This document shows, in pieces, positions 1 to 12,647 of a DNA stretch of 64,000 bases. The stretch is from Coriolopsis trogii. Taxonomy: Eukaryota > Basidiomycota > Agaricomycetes > Polyporales > Polyporaceae. Under the pieces are notes generated by a model. The model saw only the letters and a list, made by a program, of their open reading frames with translations. It ran no database searches and was not told the DNA's origin. Made by a program: the position numbers and the translations under genes. The stretch's first letter is position 1. Each line of letters begins with the position of its first letter. The stretch covers positions 310,001 to 374,000 of the forward strand of contig JAHYIO010000033.1 of NCBI GenBank assembly GCA_020543525.1, given 5' to 3'.

Positions 1-966
1 GGTTGCGCAGTCGCCCTCGCTTGCCGTATCCGCTGTAACGTGTCGAGAATGGGGAATTTTCTGATGCGTGATGGAGGTTAGACCGGGTGCATAGCATGAT
101 GAAGGATGCATACCCAGGTGGCACGTTCCGTTGTGGACTCATGAACTGCATAAGCTTCAAACGACGAGCTTTTTCCAACTCGTCAGCTTCCTGATCCATG
201 GCGGCTGCCTTTCGCTTGAGAGGGAGGGGTGCAGGGGGCGTAGAAACTCTTTGTGTGGCATTCACGACGCGCGTTAGATGTGCATCAGGCTCTAGACATA
301 GAGGAGGCACTGTCGCAAGCTAGACAGGGGTAAAGTCAGAACGTTTCCATCACTTTGCGATAAACAACATCGTGCTATGCATAACATAGGGGCGAGCGCC
401 GATGCTCAGGCCAGGGGCGTACTCACCAGGAGACGCGCCTCTAGCTGCAACGCATCTGCATCCGACCAGGGAGTTGGCTGTTTCTGATTCAAGAGACAAA
501 TATCGGCCCAACGGGACTCGTCGTTGGGAGTCAGGACTACTCGTGTCCGTTCAGGCTTATCAAGCTCCGGATCGCTGCTTTTGGCCGGCCGGTAGTCGAG
601 TAATTCAACTATCAAGCAGCCTGAATCAATCCAACAGTCAGAAGTCGCGTAACCAGCTGGATGTGGTGGTGGGATGCAACCTTCGTAGAACGGCAGTCCA
701 GCGGCGTCAAAGAGTGGTAGCAAGTCCACGGGTATATGCTGGGCGCGTATGTCGTCAAGCAGTGACTGTGAGAGTCCAAGTCAGCCAACTCGTGTTCCAA
801 ACCACAATAATACAAATCATACCGCAGTTTGGTGGTTGTACATCAGCTTGGAACCATTGTTCAAGGTCCAGTATTCACGGTAGAGTCGTACGGAGAACGA
901 TGCCGGGGAGTTCTCGTGGGCTTTAAGCAGACCCTGAACGAAGCGGCTAGTGTTATACAGTGTCAT
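1..966 (-). CDS. SPT20: SAGA complex subunit Spt20, N-terminal part (runs off the left edge)
   Basis: Spt20 is a structural subunit of the nuclear SAGA histone acetyltransferase coactivator. I read three exons on the minus strand: about 966-825 (RFVQGLLKAHENSPASFSVR, then YREYWTLNNGSKLMYNH), about 769-427 (DAAGLPFYEGC, CLIVELLDYRP, ADICLLNQ, DALQLEARLL) and 319-1 (LATVPPLCLEPDAHLTRVVN, then LKRKAAAM and KARRLKLMQFM). The order and spacing match the Spt20 N-terminal (SEP) domain. Donor GTGAGT at 426-421 and acceptor TAG at 322-320 join in frame and give the family sequence LL-LATVPPLCL. The start is the ATG at 966-964; a further upstream exon cannot be excluded. A 15-residue stretch after FYEGC (PPPHPAGYATSD) interrupts the usual GCLIVE motif and may be an unspliced in-frame intron. 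The Q-rich C-terminus lies outside the window. It diverges from HGH1 with about 220 bp between start codons. Confidence 0.82.
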
Positions 967-1188
967 GACAGCCGGCATGTATGACCCCAGATGTATAGCG
1001 GGTAGGCGTATAACCGAACAGTTGGTGGACGAACATGAAGACACGGAGGCGAGTGGCCAAACATGGCCCACCACAGCGCGACGCGTTTCTTACGTAAACC
1101 TGTGCAACGGCGTCTGTAGGACTAACCCAGTACTAAGCATCTTTTGTGTTATACGACTTCAGCTTCAGGAAACACTTCGTACACCAAC

Positions 1189-2928
1189 ATGTCCGAGGCT
1201 GCTCAACTTCAAGAGGTGAGTCGTCCTTGATACAAGATTGATTCTTCTAGCTGACGGTGTGACTAGCTTGCACAATTTCTACGTGACAAGAACCCAAATG
1301 TTCGCCAGATCGCGCTCTCAAATCTTCTAGGCCAGACGCCCAAAGGTTCTCCTCATCGAGATCTGTTTTACTCGGGTGTTGGGGGAGGTGGCCTAAAGCA
1401 AAAACAGGACAACGACATCATCAGAGACATCAAGATCCTATGCAGAGACCAGCTAGTACGCAGTATTATCTACAAATTTTGAATGCTCACGAATATCGCA
1501 TCTCCTGTAGGCCACGGCGCATGATGCCTTCCGGGCTCTTGTCAATTTGTCAGATAATTCCCTGCTCGTGGGTACGCTGTCCGAGCTCTCTTTTATGAAG
1601 TTCGTCGTATCGTACATCATTGTATGTCGCTTATGCTAGAATTTCGCTGCGTCTAAGCGACCCGGATAGCTGACGAATGGCCGACAGAACTTCCAATCGG
1701 TCCTCGCGGATCTCGCCTCCATGCTCCTATCCAACGTGACCGCATCTTCAAGCGCATGCAGTGTCCTTCTCTCTCTGAAGATTCCAGTTCTTCCCGACCC
1801 GAAGTCCCCACTGAAGATCTTCCCTGTTGACTCTCGGTCAGGTACCTGCCCAGCGCCGGTGCCTTACCCACAAGGAGAGCCAAAGGAAGTCCTTGCGCTA
1901 CCCCTCCTCCTAGACGTGTTCGTCAAAGCCGCACGCGTGGCGGATGACGATGACCGGGAGAAGCGTGTCTTCAGAGGCGATCTGCATTTCCTCGCGAGTG
2001 TATTCGCCAATTTGAGCACAGTGAGCCGAGCGGTCCTGCCATCTGCCTCGCTCGCGACATCCACGCTTACTTGCCCTCTGGAACAGCTTCCTGCTGGTCG
2101 CGCGTTCTTCTTGACCCCACGTCCATCTGATCCGCTTGGTGAGGGCGGCGAGCTTGAGTACCCGTTGTCGAAGCTACTCGCCTTCACCGAGCACAAGGAC
2201 ACGATCAGGCGAGGTGGCGTTGCGTCCACGATCAAGTGGGTACCGTTCAGACAAACACCCGATCCACCATCTGGTCGGTATCCGATGGCCACTGACTGTA
2301 ATGACCATGTACAGGAACTGCGCGTTCCAGACATCCGCTCACCGGGCCCTCATGTCGGAAGAGAGTGAGAAGGTGGCCATCCCACCATCGACCGTGGCCG
2401 CCCCGGGAATAGATATCCTCCCTTACATTTTGCTGCCACTAGCGGGGCCGGAAGAGTATGACTTGGAGGTATGCATACTGATCCTTCCCTCCGATTTTGC
2501 CGGATGTGTATAATGTGCGCTCCAGGACCAAGAAAAGCTGCCGTCTGCGCTGCAGTTCCTACCCCCAACAAAGAAACGCGAACCAGATCCAGTGATCCGT
2601 CTCACCCACGTAGAGACTCTTCTTCTGCTCTGCACTACGTATTGGGGGCGGAGTTACCTGCGGACGCATGGTGTGTACGAGGTCATCCGCGCCTTGCACG
2701 AAAACGAGGAAGTGGAGAAGGTGAGGCATCAGTCTTTCTCTGTCCTCCTCCCTTGAACGGTTGAACTCACTGCGCTGTGGGCCCTCTCAGGTCTCGGAGC
2801 ACGTCGAGCGACTCGTCAACCTGCTCAAGCGGGACGAGGGCAACGAGACGATCAAGGATGGAGAAGACCTGATTGAACCGGCACGCGAAGAGTCCGATGA
2901 CGAAGATGGCAAGATAGAAGAGCTGTGA
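1189..2928 (+). CDS. HGH1: Hgh1-like armadillo/HEAT-repeat chaperone for eEF2
   Basis: Hgh1 (human HGH1/FAM203) is a cytosolic ARM/HEAT-repeat protein that works with the TRiC chaperonin to fold elongation factor 2. Exon 1 (1189-1215, MSEAAQLQE) ends at GTGAGT. Exon 2 from 1267 reads LAQFLRDKNPNVRQIALSNL, the family's first repeat. Later exons give AHDAFRALVNLSDNSLLV, SFMKFVVSYI, DLASMLLSNVTAS, LLDVFVKAARVADDDD, FLASVFANLSTVSRA (DUF383 region) and GIDILPYILLPLAGPEEYDL, VETLLLLCTTYWGRSYLR, RTHGVYEVIRALHENEEVEK (DUF384 region), ending in an acidic tail and TGA at 2926-2928. Introns are short, at about 1216-1266, 1456-1510, 1624-1688, 2237-2310, 2469-2524 and 2720-2790. Order and length fit the family. 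It faces the Cue2-like gene tail to tail. Confidence 0.9.
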
Positions 2929-3279
2929 AAACCTGACGGGCATGAATTGTAGCGATAGTCGATGTATACTTTGTAAGAAGACACTAGCTGCGGAAACGTC
3001 GAAAACGCTCCGGTCGCGTACCCTGTGCAGGTGGTAACTGAGTCCGATGGAGTAGTCTAGTATTACCAGCAATACTACAGCTGAAGAGTACAGCTAAAGC
3101 TCTACACATACCGATATCAGATGAACAGAAGAGGCGCAAAACTAATGGCTACATCGACACAAAGGGATGGCTACACTGCAGATAGCGGGGCAGGGGTATC
3201 TCGAATCTCCGACGATAGGAAGGGTCTCTATTAGTCCGCCCAAAGACGAGCTTCATCGCCTGAAGTATAAGAATGTAGG
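2929..3279. other. Intergenic, convergent 3' ends
   Basis: This 351-bp stretch between the stop codons of HGH1 and the Cue2-like gene should hold both 3' UTRs. No coding signal or repeat was seen. Confidence 0.5.
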
Positions 3280-5372
3280 TCATCTGTGGCCACGGACAAG
3301 GAATCCGCCCACACGGGTGTCGAAAATGTAGCCGTCCTCGGTGAGAACGTTCTTAATCGCGGGTCCAAGTACACCCACACCATTCTTGGAGTGACTGCCG
3401 CGTCCGGTGACGATCTGCAGTGGCTTGCCTAGGTTGGCGATGCATGATGTAACAATCAGACGTGAGGGAGAATATGTGGGAATGACAGTGTACGTACCAC
3501 TCCATTGCTCTGCTAGGTATCCCCGTACGATCGCAACGGCTTCCTTCACCACAGTGCCGTGGAGGTCGATGAATTCGTGAGTATCACGAACAACGCTAGG
3601 CACCCATATATAAGCCACGGCCACGGCTACTCGATGATGAAACAGCCACTTACTGGCTACGCATCACCATCTCGCGGGCAGCGTCAAGTTGTTCCTTTTG
3701 CGCCTGTTGCTGAAGCTCGCGCGCCTGAGGAATGCTTATGAATCGACCGCATCGATCTTCGAGCAAATAAGAGCAACATACCCTTTCGGCGAAGTACATC
3801 GCGATCTCTCCTCCATAGTTGCGCGAATTGCCCTTGGCCCACGCTTTACCAGCTTCTCGTGCAGCCATCCGTCGCTGCTCATGCAACTCCCAGGCGCGCC
3901 TACGGGCCGGGCTAAGCTCACCGACGTCGCCCTTCCCGCCCTTTCCAAGGCCGTTGCCGCCGCTCCTGATCTTCCTCAAAGTCGCCGCAGGAGTGTTTCT
4001 TGTGTACGCGCGGATAACGCCCGAGAGTGGATGAGGGCCCTGGGGTCCGGGCTTGACGGGGACGGTCTTCCAAGTGTTGGCGTTGGAACGGGGCTTGTCC
4101 ACGAATGGACTGGGCAGGGTTGCAGGTCGCGGAGGTATGTTGGGCGGTGGGGGTATAGCAGGTGGACTGGATGGCAACTTCGGAACGGTTGTGGGCTTGG
4201 GTGCCTTGTTGTGGTACACACCCCAAGCATACTCGTTGGACGAGAAGTCTTGATCCAGCTCGTGTAGAAGCTGTACAAGGTCGAGGGCGGAGTTCGGGTC
4301 ACGATCGGTCGCACGCAGAGCGAAGAGCGCGTCTTCTAGCAGCTGGTCGCGCTCTTCGACGTTCATCTCCGCGTACATGGACGACGTGGTGAGGATCTCA
4401 AACATGCTAAAGAGGAGCGGGCTTTCGTCTTCGGTGAGCTCATCATCCAGCTTGAGGTCCTTGCGAGAGATCTGCACGAGTGCGGCGCGAAGAGCTTGGG
4501 CCGGTGTAGGATGCTGGGGAGAATGGAAGACAGACTGAAAGTACGATACCGAATGGAACGGGATGAGGGTGGCCAGGTGAGATGCGACCGAAGCCAGCTG
4601 TGTCCAGGGGTCCGGAGGGGCAGGACGAGAGCTGGAATTAGCAGGACGGGCATGATTTTGCTGCCGGACGTCGACAAGCCGGATCGTCGTGCTCTTCTTG
4701 CCCGGCTTCTTGGTCTTCTGACCACCCTTCTTCCTCTCGACGAGCTCCCATGGGGCTTCATATCCCAACTCTCTCGATTCCGACTCGTCCAACCCGCGCT
4801 CCTCCAACTCGCGCATATACTCGCTTGTGAGAATATCCTCGATTAAGACCTCCATGTCCAAATAGTCTTCCCGTCCACCGTGCTCTAGGAGTGTGTTCCT
4901 AAGCTTCTCGACCGAAACCTGAGGGAATATCGCTCGCAGGAATCCAAGAGGGGAGCTGAACGATTGACCGGAAGCATCAGACGCAGAACTAGTGGTGTAT
5001 CCAGAATTGTCGGTGGTCGAGTACTCGTAAGAGCTGGAGGAATCATCGGCGATAGAGGCGGGGGAGATGTGCAGGGTAGAGAAGGCAGCGAGAGACTCCG
5101 CATCGTCGAAGTCGACGAGTTCTTTGTCGGCCTCGGCTGCAAGGTTGCTAAGAACTTCACGTAGTTGGTCGATCTCTTCCTCCTTCCTAGCATCGTCACC
5201 AGAGACATAGTCCGCGACTATCGCGGCGATGAGAGAGGTGTCGAGGGGAGGAGAGAATTCGGCCTGCGAGTAAGATGGTCCGGGACGGTGGAGTAGCTCA
5301 GCATTACAGCCGCTTTTCAGCCCATCGCATACACACCTGCAAGATGTCTTGTATCGTAGGCTGTGATGCCAT
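3280..5372 (-). CDS. CUE2: Cue2-like Smr-domain endonuclease (No-Go decay)
   Basis: Cue2 (NONU-1 in worms, related to human N4BP2) cleaves mRNA in the A site of collided ribosomes during No-Go decay. Domains in order: a CUE-like helical segment (FLRAIFPQVSVEKLRNTLLE ... MEVLIEDILTSEYMRELEER), a long Pro/Ser-rich linker, a DUF1771 helix (AREAGKAWAKGNSRNYGGEI ... MYFAERARELQQQAQKEQ) and a C-terminal Smr domain with EFIDLHGTVVKEAV, LQIVTGRGSHSKNG and VGGFLVRG. The DLHG and TGRGxHS motifs carry the Asp/His/Arg residues implicated in cleavage. The start is the ATG at 5372 (MASQPTIQDILQ), followed by a 40-nt intron (5336-5297) joining in frame to LLHRPGPSY. Three more introns are supported: in the DUF1771 helix (57-60 nt, in frame), before the Smr domain (donor near 3654), and 3497-3429 within Smr. 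It diverges from PET117 with 230 bp between starts. Confidence 0.85.
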
Positions 5373-5602
5373 TGTGTGCGACGAATAGAATGTGTGGACA
5401 GCGACAAGGTCGTTAAACAAAGCGAAGATGTATCTGTTTCTTCGAGTACGGCGCGGCTGACCGTGGCTGACCAGCCCAGCGCTGACCTCATCGGCGCGGC
5501 TGAGCCGCTCTCAGAGAGCCTTTCTTTGCTTCCGCCCGTTGCCAGCCAGCCGTCGACCTGCCTCTTCTGACCGTCGGCTTTTGTGTGCTCGGCTGGTATC
5601 TC

Positions 5603-5907
5603 ATGTCTCGGGCTGCGAAGATGACTTTGGGGGCGTCAGTCTTGGGGTCAGCACTCATCATATGGGGGGTGCATCATCTTCAGATCACGGAGCGTGAGGT
5701 ATGTCTCTATGCCTCCAATGTTGCAAGCACTTCATATTGGGCTTTTAGACGATGTACCAGGGCGTATTGAGGGATGACGAAAGACGGCGGGAGAAAATGA
5801 AGCAGAGAGAAGAGGATCTCCAACGTTCTCTCGAGAAGCGGCAACTCTACGAACGCGTCCAGACTGTCTCACATCCCGCTCCCGGTCCTCCCGGGTCGAA
5901 TACATGA
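5603..5907 (+). CDS. PET117: Pet117-like cytochrome c oxidase assembly factor
   Basis: Pet117 is a small mitochondrial inner-membrane protein needed for complex IV assembly, acting with Cox15 in heme A synthesis. Exon 1 encodes MSRAAKMTLGASVLGSALI, then IWGVHHLQITERE: a short basic N-terminus and one hydrophobic segment followed by the family motif H-x-x-Q-x-x-E-R-E. A GTATGT...TTTTAG intron (about 5699-5748) joins to MYQGVLRDDERRREK, the conserved QG-x-x-x-D segment. The highly charged C-terminal tail ends in PGPPGSNT, with the stop at 5905-5907. The total of about 85 residues is normal for the family. The start at 5603 begins the conserved N-terminus; the second Met, M7, is also possible. 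Confidence 0.88.
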
Positions 5908-6204
5908 CACGTATGTTACCTTTTGCTCTTGTACGCATTAGTCCTGGTGAGAAGGTGTCCCCCTACATGGTTCGCATATAGTCGACTCATCCAACTCAAA
6001 CCTGCTCGTGGAGTACTAGTTTAATATTTTGAACATCCCTCGCTCAGCGTATTCTCCGGCACAAATCGATCAACGCCGTCATAGACAGTGAAACTCTCAT
6101 TTATGCTCCTTCAATGAGGTGTCTGGTGCGGACCACCGCAGATACATGTTAATAACTCCATAGGACCATCATGTTTGCCCCCAAGGGTCGGTCAACCGCA
6201 TCTG

Positions 6205-8095
<1,891 letters not shown>

Positions 8096-11000
8096 TGCGC
8101 TTCGACTGATGGATGCGATCTGCTACTGAGGCGTCGCCCAGGGTGTGTGGTGAGTGGGCGAAATCGAGAGCAAGCAGCCCTCTAGACTCGCCGTTTGCTT
8201 TATAGGACGCAGAGCGGGCGTTGCGTGCCCATGTTCTCATGGCCCCTTCCTCGTGAGTAAACATGGAGATCCTTGTGCGCCCTTTGGAGTAGGCGGTCTC
8301 ACAGTATTTGCTACAAAGTCTATTCGGATGTATGTTGAGCCTTCGGCTTGATCATCACAAGTGCACTCGGCTCGTTGCGGCTGCCTGAACTAGGAATTGA
8401 CATTTTGGTGAAGACTCCGGTATGCGTCTCGCACCCGCGTTGGGTCTATACAATGCTCGATTCGTGTGTTGCACCTTGGCACATCAGTTGTTCTCCTCGT
8501 AGGTATCATGTATCATGTTCTGTACTCCGATAGCAGTCACAGACATCCCTTCATTACTTGGCATGTCCATCAAGAGACGATGCGAAACCATTTCTGGCAA
8601 TCGACTCTCGAAAAGACTACGCCCCAGAGTCGGGGAAGAGCGGATATGCTACACGCTGCGGACGCGTCGCCACATTCCACCTCTGATCATGAGTGCACGA
8701 TGTCCGCAGATGTCCGTCCTGACTCCGCTGATACTCATTCCTGCGGAATCAGCCTGGATATAGCAGAGTTCGCCAAGGCAAGTGAACTTCTCTTGATTCA
8801 AGTGTGCACGTGGTGGGGTAAGTTGTTCGCAAATAGTTCCACAGGGCAGAACGCGTCGCTCGGTAGATGTAGTGCAATCCAAGCGCCTCAGTACTAGTGC
8901 CCTCCTGCTCGCATTATATTCGTTCCGTTGATACTCCTTTCAGACAATCCCCCAGGGCAGTCGACGTCGTCTCCAGAGTACAGCTCCCTCCAGCCAGAGG
9001 ATGCGTCGCTCTTACACATGCTGCTCGTGGGAAACGTAGCTAAATTGCCTCAAGGTGCCCGTACCGCCAGTGTTTTCCACAACTCTAGCTACAAAGTAAA
9101 AGAGACGAGCACATACAAATGACCAATGCAATTATCGTCCAATTTGTGACTGCGCTCAGTACCCCCCGAACTACGGAAATGGGTATCTGGCCGCCGAGAT
9201 GATATGAGACACCGGCACTGGTAGGACCATCTACACCGTTCCATCTATATGTTCGTTGGGACTGGTGAGAGGGACACGTTGCAGAGTAATGCGCCGTTAG
9301 CAGACGATGCACTGAGGAATGTGACATTTACTGGGTATCCGAAGTACAAGTCGGCTACTCGTACCACCTTCCAAAGGCCTCGTCGCGCCTTACAATAGTG
9401 GAACTCCTCTTGCTAATGTGTTCAAGGGCCCGAGTGGACGCAGGATCGTTGCGTATCCACTCCTCAGGAGAACCCCGAGAGACTCGGCGGGTCGAAGTGG
9501 TACTAGTATTCTCTAGGAAAACAAGTAATGTCGTACCACTTTACGCAATAAGGACGGGAATATCCTCTCCTAGTGTTGGCGCTGTGGCACGCACATTCTG
9601 GTGGACAGTGAGCGTGCAGTTATTCTTGTCGTCAGCTGTGTCGATTGCCATAGAATAAGGGCATGTACTCCGGGTTATGTACGCATGCCTCTAACATTTC
9701 AAGCCTCGTCGTTTTGAACAGGTGACCGACAGCAGGAATGGGCCGGGTCACCCAGATGCCTCGGGGCGCGGCAAAAGCTCCGGATTGATCGTGCCCGGGT
9801 ATCTACAGACCACCGGCCCTATGTAGGTGTCAACTCCCGTATGAATGCTTCATGATTGACTCCGATCGTCACCTTGGGCTAACAGACCAGGGCGCGCTTT
9901 GCTGTCGGCGACAATGCGCAAACGTTCCACTGCAACAAGTTCCGCTTACATCAAGCCACTGGTTGATTTTGTGGATCCGCCCTTCTCCTAGATGCCAAGA
10001 GACGTTCGAAGGTTTCGATTTAAGTTCAACATCCACTCGTGAGGTCGATAATCTCAAACGCTAACCTGGTAGCGACCCGGTGGATGGGAATTGCGACTCA
10101 CCCCAACTAATGTCACCGATACCTATGCGGGAACAGGCTTCGGGCACCCGGCAAGTTGCAGGTCTTGATGAGCGCCATAGAGATAGGCGCAGAAAGTATG
10201 TGAGCCTATATGTAGTGTTTGTCGACATCTAGCGATCCTCACGGCGAGGTATTGCTTTCTCCACTGGGCGTATGACCTGAGTCAGATTCCTCGTCGACCG
10301 AGCGTGGTTGCGTTCATACTCATCGTAGCGGATGCGAAGGCAGTGAGAGGTCCCAATAGTACCAGACTCCAGATTTTCTACCTATGGAGCTAGATCCCGT
10401 ATGCCTTGAAGGTTAAGGCGCCACCGGGCGGTGATTAGAGGGCCTGTGTAGTACCTTTTGGGAGCATTCGATCCCAGACCAACGGCACTTGGGCGGCCCG
10501 CAACCAACACACTATGATTGGGACTCCGGAACGTGCGAGGCCTTCCGTGGCGGCCAGCGCACCTTCACATATCGTGCAACAGGAGGGAGTCCGGACGGGT
10601 CTTGACAAACAGACGCCCCCAGACCGCTCGTCATATCGCATCGCAACCCGGTATGACGGGGGCGCATCGAATGTGCAGTGGCGCGCGCCAGGTTACTATT
10701 TGCAGTACCGACTGATTTAATATCCAGTCTATCTCCTCCGCGTGTATACCACTCACTGGTTCCATAACGAGTGGAAGTTGTACGGACGTAGGTGGTTATG
10801 TAGGTTCCGAATCTGCCTATCTTGGATCCACGTACGTCGCCAATATCTCGGTCGCTAACCTTGACACTAGTGAGTGTTCGTGGCGCTCGGTGTCATGCAC
10901 TGGCGGTAATATCGTCTTTTATCACGAGAAGATGACTTGTCAGTATACAAGGCTCGCAGGCTTCCCTAGCAATTTGACAGGCTGACATGGAGCACTGACT

Positions 11001-11555
11001 TGCCTCTGATACCGCTCGCTTCCGTGCGACAGCAGCATACGCTGGAGTAATCTCTTGCGATCACCGCTGTGATACCATTGGTTGGGCACATATAAGAGAG
11101 CGAATCTGGTCTTCAGGTGCTTGTGCGAAGAATGGCAGCATAGAGAGTATGACTTACCATCATGGCGATACGGGGGCGACGTCATAGATACGGAGGGGCG
11201 TCAACGGAACGCGCCCTCTCCTCCAATGAAACATCGTCAAGGGTCCGATGCGGTGGCTGACGCCCCACTAGTCGTATCAAACTGCGTTCTGCGCATCTGC
11301 ATCCGGAATTTGTGCTTCAGCAGCTCATATGTTCTGTCGTACGACTTGTTCATACCTCTTCCACCGCAACACTGTGATTCCGTGGCTGGTATGGGTTGAG
11401 GGAGTGAAGGCTTCATCGATCTACTTATAGAGGGCTTGAAAAGGTCTCCCAGTACCCACACCCCCGTTCACCAAGACGCGAGAACAGCCACATGTAAGCC
11501 ATGGGTCCGCTACCGTCTCACAGCGACGTTCTGACCGTTCCCTAGTTTCTCGATC
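8096..11555. other. Long stretch with no recognised gene
   Basis: About 3.4 kb without a recognisable coding exon, RNA gene or clear repeat boundary on either strand. Stop codons are frequent in all frames and the few open frames (such as 8466-8897) look like no known protein. Composition is closer to 50% GC than that of the genes. The left end should hold the ALDH promoter and the right end the promoter of the gene at 11556. It may be a degraded transposable element or an unrecognised non-coding locus; I cannot decide. Confidence 0.4.
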
Positions 11556-12241
11556 ATGCCGTCCGCTACTCACCACGCTTTCGCTCGCGATTCGTTCACA
11601 AAGGCATCTACGAGCATCGAGGTGGGTCGAGTAGTTCCTGGCTCGGAGGAACAGACACTCACACTCACAATGCAGATCCCGTGTTCCGAAGATGTGTCCG
11701 GGGTGGAGAGAATCATGCTCGCTGCACAAGGCGACCTTCAACGGCTCTTGAGGTGAGAGGAATTCAATGTACATTGAATTTTCCAACCAACCACTTCCCG
11801 TGTAGCGCATTCCTCGGGCGTACCATCAACATCGAGGTCGTTTATACCAAGACCAGTCCACGAGGCCTAGGGGCATCTTGCGAGCACCCCATATATCAAG
11901 AGCGGCAGGTACTCGAATGGTGCGGCTCGCGGATCGTGTGTATCGCAACATCATCTGTGACGATCACTTCGCGCGAGTGTGAACGCCTTATGCTTGACGA
12001 GAAGTACGCCATCGGCCAGACATTCAGACACCTCCGCGTCTTCCCCAAATTCACACTCTTGAACGTGGAGACGCACGTCGTTAACGGCAAACGTGAGCTC
12101 CGGAGGACGTACCGACTCGAGACAGAGGGTATCATGTGTGAGATCCTGGAGGTTTTCCCAGATCGGGATATGTTCGATATCGGGGAAGCATGGCTGGACC
12201 AACACCAGGAGAACGTGGATAAATTGGCTCATCCGCTTTAG
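11556..12241 (+). CDS. Conserved hypothetical protein
   Basis: Two exons: 11556-11752 (MPSATHHAFARDSFTKASTS ... LMLAAQGDLQRLL-like end, read as IMLAAQGDLQRLL) and 11806-12241, joined by a 53-nt GT-AG intron that gives RLLSAFLGRTINIEVVYTKT in frame. The product is about 210 residues with no signal peptide or membrane segment. Recurrent blocks are VCIATSSVTITSRECE, DEKYAIGQTFRHLR, LRRTYRLETEGIMCEILEVF and PDRDMFDIGEAWL. The last two resemble the RRTYR.../EVFP pattern of chorismate-lyase/UTRA-like folds, but that is a weak impression and no function is assigned. It looks like a conserved mushroom protein because the splice junction restores a coherent sequence. It lies upstream of, and co-directional with, the KAT14-like gene. 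Confidence 0.68.
11761..11780. repeat. Perfect 20-bp palindrome inside an intron
   Basis: AATTCAATGT followed directly by ACATTGAATT is a perfect self-complementary 20-mer, 8 nt after the donor of the 53-nt intron at 11753-11805. In RNA it could form a hairpin, or pair between molecules. Confidence 0.9.
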
Positions 12242-12647
12242 TGATAACTTGTTCTTGTCCTGTGATGTAGCAATCTTGTGGCGAAGTAGTTAGAGTAGTT
12301 TAGAGAGGCCATCATTGAGATACGCCTCCAATTAGTAAACACTAGACTCACCTGTTGTCCAATAATGGACTGGATACCAGTTCCCGTTCCCGTTGTGAAT
12401 ATGCTCTTGAGAGAAATTGTGTAGAGTTGCAACCTCGATCGAGGACCATCATGATGGTTACTGGCAAGATGCACCAGAACCGTTCCGAGTTTAGCGTAGA
12501 GTAATGTCACGTGATGCTCGCGTTCTCCGGGCCGACTACGTGAGCAGAGGACGGTGGAAGCGCCCCACCGCATACTGAAGTCGAAATCTTGCTACTGTTC
12601 ACCACAGTCTCTCTGGCTCGCTCACGTCCCTCAACTGGCTCCAGCAG
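12242..12647. other. Intergenic between co-directional genes
   Basis: About 400 bp holding the 3' end of the preceding gene and the promoter of the KAT14-like gene. No repeat, RNA gene or clear TATA box was seen. Confidence 0.4.

Noticed and set aside
402..926. Plus-strand frame of 174 codons
   Set aside because: It is antisense to the SPT20 exons, whose protein similarity is clear.
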